Below the pieces are notes generated by a model, which was given only the letters and a program-made list of their open reading frames with translations, ran no database searches and was not told the DNA's origin. Of a DNA stretch of 25,568 nt, positions 24,348 through 25,568 are shown piece by piece. Position 1 is the first letter of the stretch; each line of letters starts with the position of its first letter. The stretch is taken from the NCBI GenBank assembly GCA_910585745.1, contig CAJUFM010000042.1, forward strand, positions 1 to 25,568. Reading direction: 5' to 3'. The DNA comes from an uncultured Eubacterium sp. Its GTDB lineage: Bacteria > Bacillota > Clostridia > Lachnospirales > Lachnospiraceae. The position numbers were made by a program, and so were the translations under genes.

Positions 24348-24845
24348 ATGGTTTTGTCCCAAATATGTACATATTCAAATGATAAAATCAGCATAGTAGA
24401 TGTAAATAAAAATACATATATATCTACGGAAAATATGTTGCCCAATAAGGCAGGAATCATACAAGCAGCATCGTTGCCATCAACGATGCAAGTGAAGTGT
24501 TATAAACAAGGTGATGTTTTGGTATCAAACATTAGACCATATTTTAAGAAAATATGGTTTGCTGAACACGAGGGCAGTTGTTCAAATGATGTGTTGGTAT
24601 TTAGAGCAAAAGAAACCGTTAATCCGTATTATTTGTTTTATGTATTATCTTGTGATAAGTTTTTTGAATATGCAATGGCGACATCAAAAGGTACAAAAAT
24701 GCCACGTGGAGATAAGAAGATATTAATGGGATATGAAATACCAGAGCATAATTATGTTGAACAGATAAAAATTGCAGGTCTTTTGAGACGTATTGATGAT
24801 AAGATTGGTATAAATAATAAGATAAACAATAATTTAGCGGTTTAG
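24348..24845 (+). CDS. hsdS: Type I specificity subunit, truncated N-terminal half (one TRD)
   Basis: This 165-residue protein holds the first target-recognition domain and the start of the central helix of HsdS (EQIKIAGLLRRIDDKIG then NNKINNNL), which normally leads to a second domain. Here it ends with AV and TAG right after the inverted repeat, so it is half the usual length of about 390-430 residues. AGGTGG precedes the ATG by about 5 bases; two upstream GTG codons at 24336 and 24339 are alternatives. If the segment 24822-25528 inverts, the frame continues into the opposite-strand fragment and gives a 386-residue two-domain protein. Half-size HsdS proteins can dimerise in some type I systems, so this orientation might still give a palindromic specificity. 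Confidence 0.88.
   Translation: MVLSQICTYSNDKISIVDVNKNTYISTENMLPNKAGIIQAASLPSTMQVKCYKQGDVLVSNIRPYFKKIWFAEHEGSCSNDVLVFRAKETVNPYYLFYVLSCDKFFEYAMATSKGTKMPRGDKKILMGYEIPEHNYVEQIKIAGLLRRIDDKIGINNKINNNLAV
24822..24836 (+). repeat. Left arm of 15-bp inverted repeat in hsdS
   Basis: ATAAACAATAATTTA, encoding INNNL of HsdS. It is a perfect match to the complement of 25514-25528, and identity stops on both sides after 15 bases. The internal TAAA and TTTA around a 6-bp centre look like a tyrosine-recombinase core site. Confidence 0.9.
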
Positions 24846-25540
24846 AGGTCGATGTTAGAAACGTCAAGCTTGCCGGACATGAGCTTTGGTAATAGTGAAT
24901 CTCGTAGTGCACTCAACTTGCTGTTTTCTTTACTGTTAGATTTGTACAGATTTACTATTGGAATTACCAATTTACTCCATTGCAATTGTTCTTCTATTGG
25001 TGGCAACGGCAACGGTATTTTTTTCAAATTTGTAGCCGGCTGTGCAATTGAAGGAACACCCGTGTGATTTGCATATGATAAAAGTTCATACTGACCTTCC
25101 TTACTATGGAAAAAGAGTAACACATACTCTGGTAAAACTTTTGTAATATCACATCGTAAAAAAAATTGACGCTGTGAGATAACATATGCAGAATAGTTAC
25201 TGTTGGAAGGAATCATAGCAACTTGCCCTATATTACCTGCATGAGTAAATATAATATCTTTTGGATATACTAACGAATTTTTAAGGCGTTGTGCATGTTC
25301 TTCCGTAATATAGTTAAAACTCGGTTCTTCCAAAAAATGTCCGCGCAAGTGGTTTCCGCTAATAATTGGAATACCATCCGGAACAAAAGTTGAAACCTTT
25401 ATATTAGAGCCAAAAGGTCCCATTGCCACCTTCTCGGCAATATCATTGATAGTAACTATTTGCCAATTATCACGTGAACTAAATTCTTCATAAAGAGCAG
25501 ATAGTTGTTGCAGTAAATTATTGTTTATATGAGGAGTATT
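24842..25540 (-). CDS. hsdS: HsdS fragment on the opposite strand (second TRD and C-terminus), no start codon
   Basis: An open frame of 232 codons follows a TGA at 25543-25541. It begins INNNLLQQLSALYEEF at the inverted repeat and goes on through a full target-recognition domain (VAMGPFGSNIK, IISGNHLRG, HAGNIGQVAMIP, GVPSIAQPA, IPLPLPPIEEQ) to the usual HsdS end LRDSLLPKLMSGKLDV. No ATG, GTG or TTG occurs in the first 37 codons; the GTG at 25429 lies inside the domain and lacks a ribosome binding site. It is thus a silent cassette in this orientation. Inversion between the 15-bp repeats would join it in frame to the plus-strand half. Its stop overlaps the stop of that half by 3 bp. Confidence 0.88.
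   Translation of the reverse strand, partial: NTPHINNNLLQQLSALYEEFSSRDNWQIVTINDIAEKVAMGPFGSNIKVSTFVPDGIPIISGNHLRGHFLEEPSFNYITEEHAQRLKNSLVYPKDIIFTHAGNIGQVAMIPSNSNYSAYVISQRQFFLRCDITKVLPEYVLLFFHSKEGQYELLSYANHTGVPSIAQPATNLKKIPLPLPPIEEQLQWSKLVIPIVNLYKSNSKENSKLSALRDSLLPKLMSGKLDVSNIDL
25514..25528 (-). repeat. Right arm of 15-bp inverted repeat in hsdS
   Basis: TAAATTATTGTTTAT on the plus strand, the exact reverse complement of 24822-24836. Read on the minus strand it encodes INNNL in the same phase as the left arm. Confidence 0.9.
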
Positions 25541-25544
25541 TCAT

Positions 25545-25568
25545 ATGGAATCATACACATTTTATTTT
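25545..25568 (+). CDS. Start of a further gene, running off the window
   Basis: An ATG at 25545 follows GAGGAG (25531-25536) by 8 bases and opens MESYTFYF up to the window end. It lies 16 bp outside the invertible segment. In a type I operon this would commonly be hsdR, another hsdS or a recombinase, but eight residues do not allow a call. Confidence 0.5.

Noticed and set aside
1..25568. CRISPR array, rRNA or tRNA genes, IS element ends
   Set aside because: No regularly spaced repeats, no rRNA or tRNA pattern and no transposase were seen by eye; a computed repeat scan was not possible.

Overview
The window looks like a chromosomal stretch of a Gram-positive, Clostridia-type gut bacterium, most likely Lachnospiraceae. 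The reasons are AGGAGG-type ribosome binding sites before nearly every gene, Firmicutes-type sigma-A promoters, a Gram-positive lipoprotein signal, BcrA-type ABC ATPase motifs and several small Lachnospiraceae-style families. The taxonomic call is inference; no rRNA or housekeeping gene is present.

Region 1 (1-9.1 kb) is signalling: the DNA-binding end of an AraC regulator (probably truncated), a methyl-accepting chemotaxis protein (minus strand), a BceRS-like two-component pair with no transporter beside it, a large hybrid histidine kinase with two receiver domains (minus strand), and an OmpR-type regulator/kinase pair (7037-9097).

Region 2 (9.2-15.9 kb) is an export or surface operon probably controlled by that last pair: a lipoprotein, two ABC-2 type membrane proteins, an ABC ATPase, a secreted anchored protein with two tandem ~140-residue repeats, and a two-TM protein with a large outer domain. 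Most joints overlap by 8 bp. A strong hairpin terminator at 15952 ends it.

Region 3 (16.0-20.15 kb) is the most unusual part. One good promoter (16033-16061) and one terminator (20112-20153) enclose six genes: a predicted metal-dependent hydrolase resembling DUF6765, two DUF2589-type proteins, an unrecognised 88-residue protein, a SLATT/DUF4231-like two-TM protein, and an overlapping CHAP peptidoglycan peptidase without signal peptide. The pair at the end resembles a pore plus wall-hydrolase arrangement. I know of no described system with this composition.

Region 4 (20.2-25.57 kb) is a mobile or defence segment and looks more AT-rich from about 21.8 kb. It has a tyrosine recombinase, a remnant of a COG2865-type ATP-binding protein right at its stop codon, a small DUF6061-like gene, then a type I restriction-modification operon: hsdM, a PIN-domain gene, and hsdS. 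The hsdS is split into two convergent halves flanked by a perfect 15-bp inverted repeat (24822-24836 / 25514-25528). The repeats have the same reading phase, so inversion would give a full 386-residue two-TRD HsdS. This is a phase-variable methylation switch caught in its split orientation. A further gene begins at 25545 and leaves the window.
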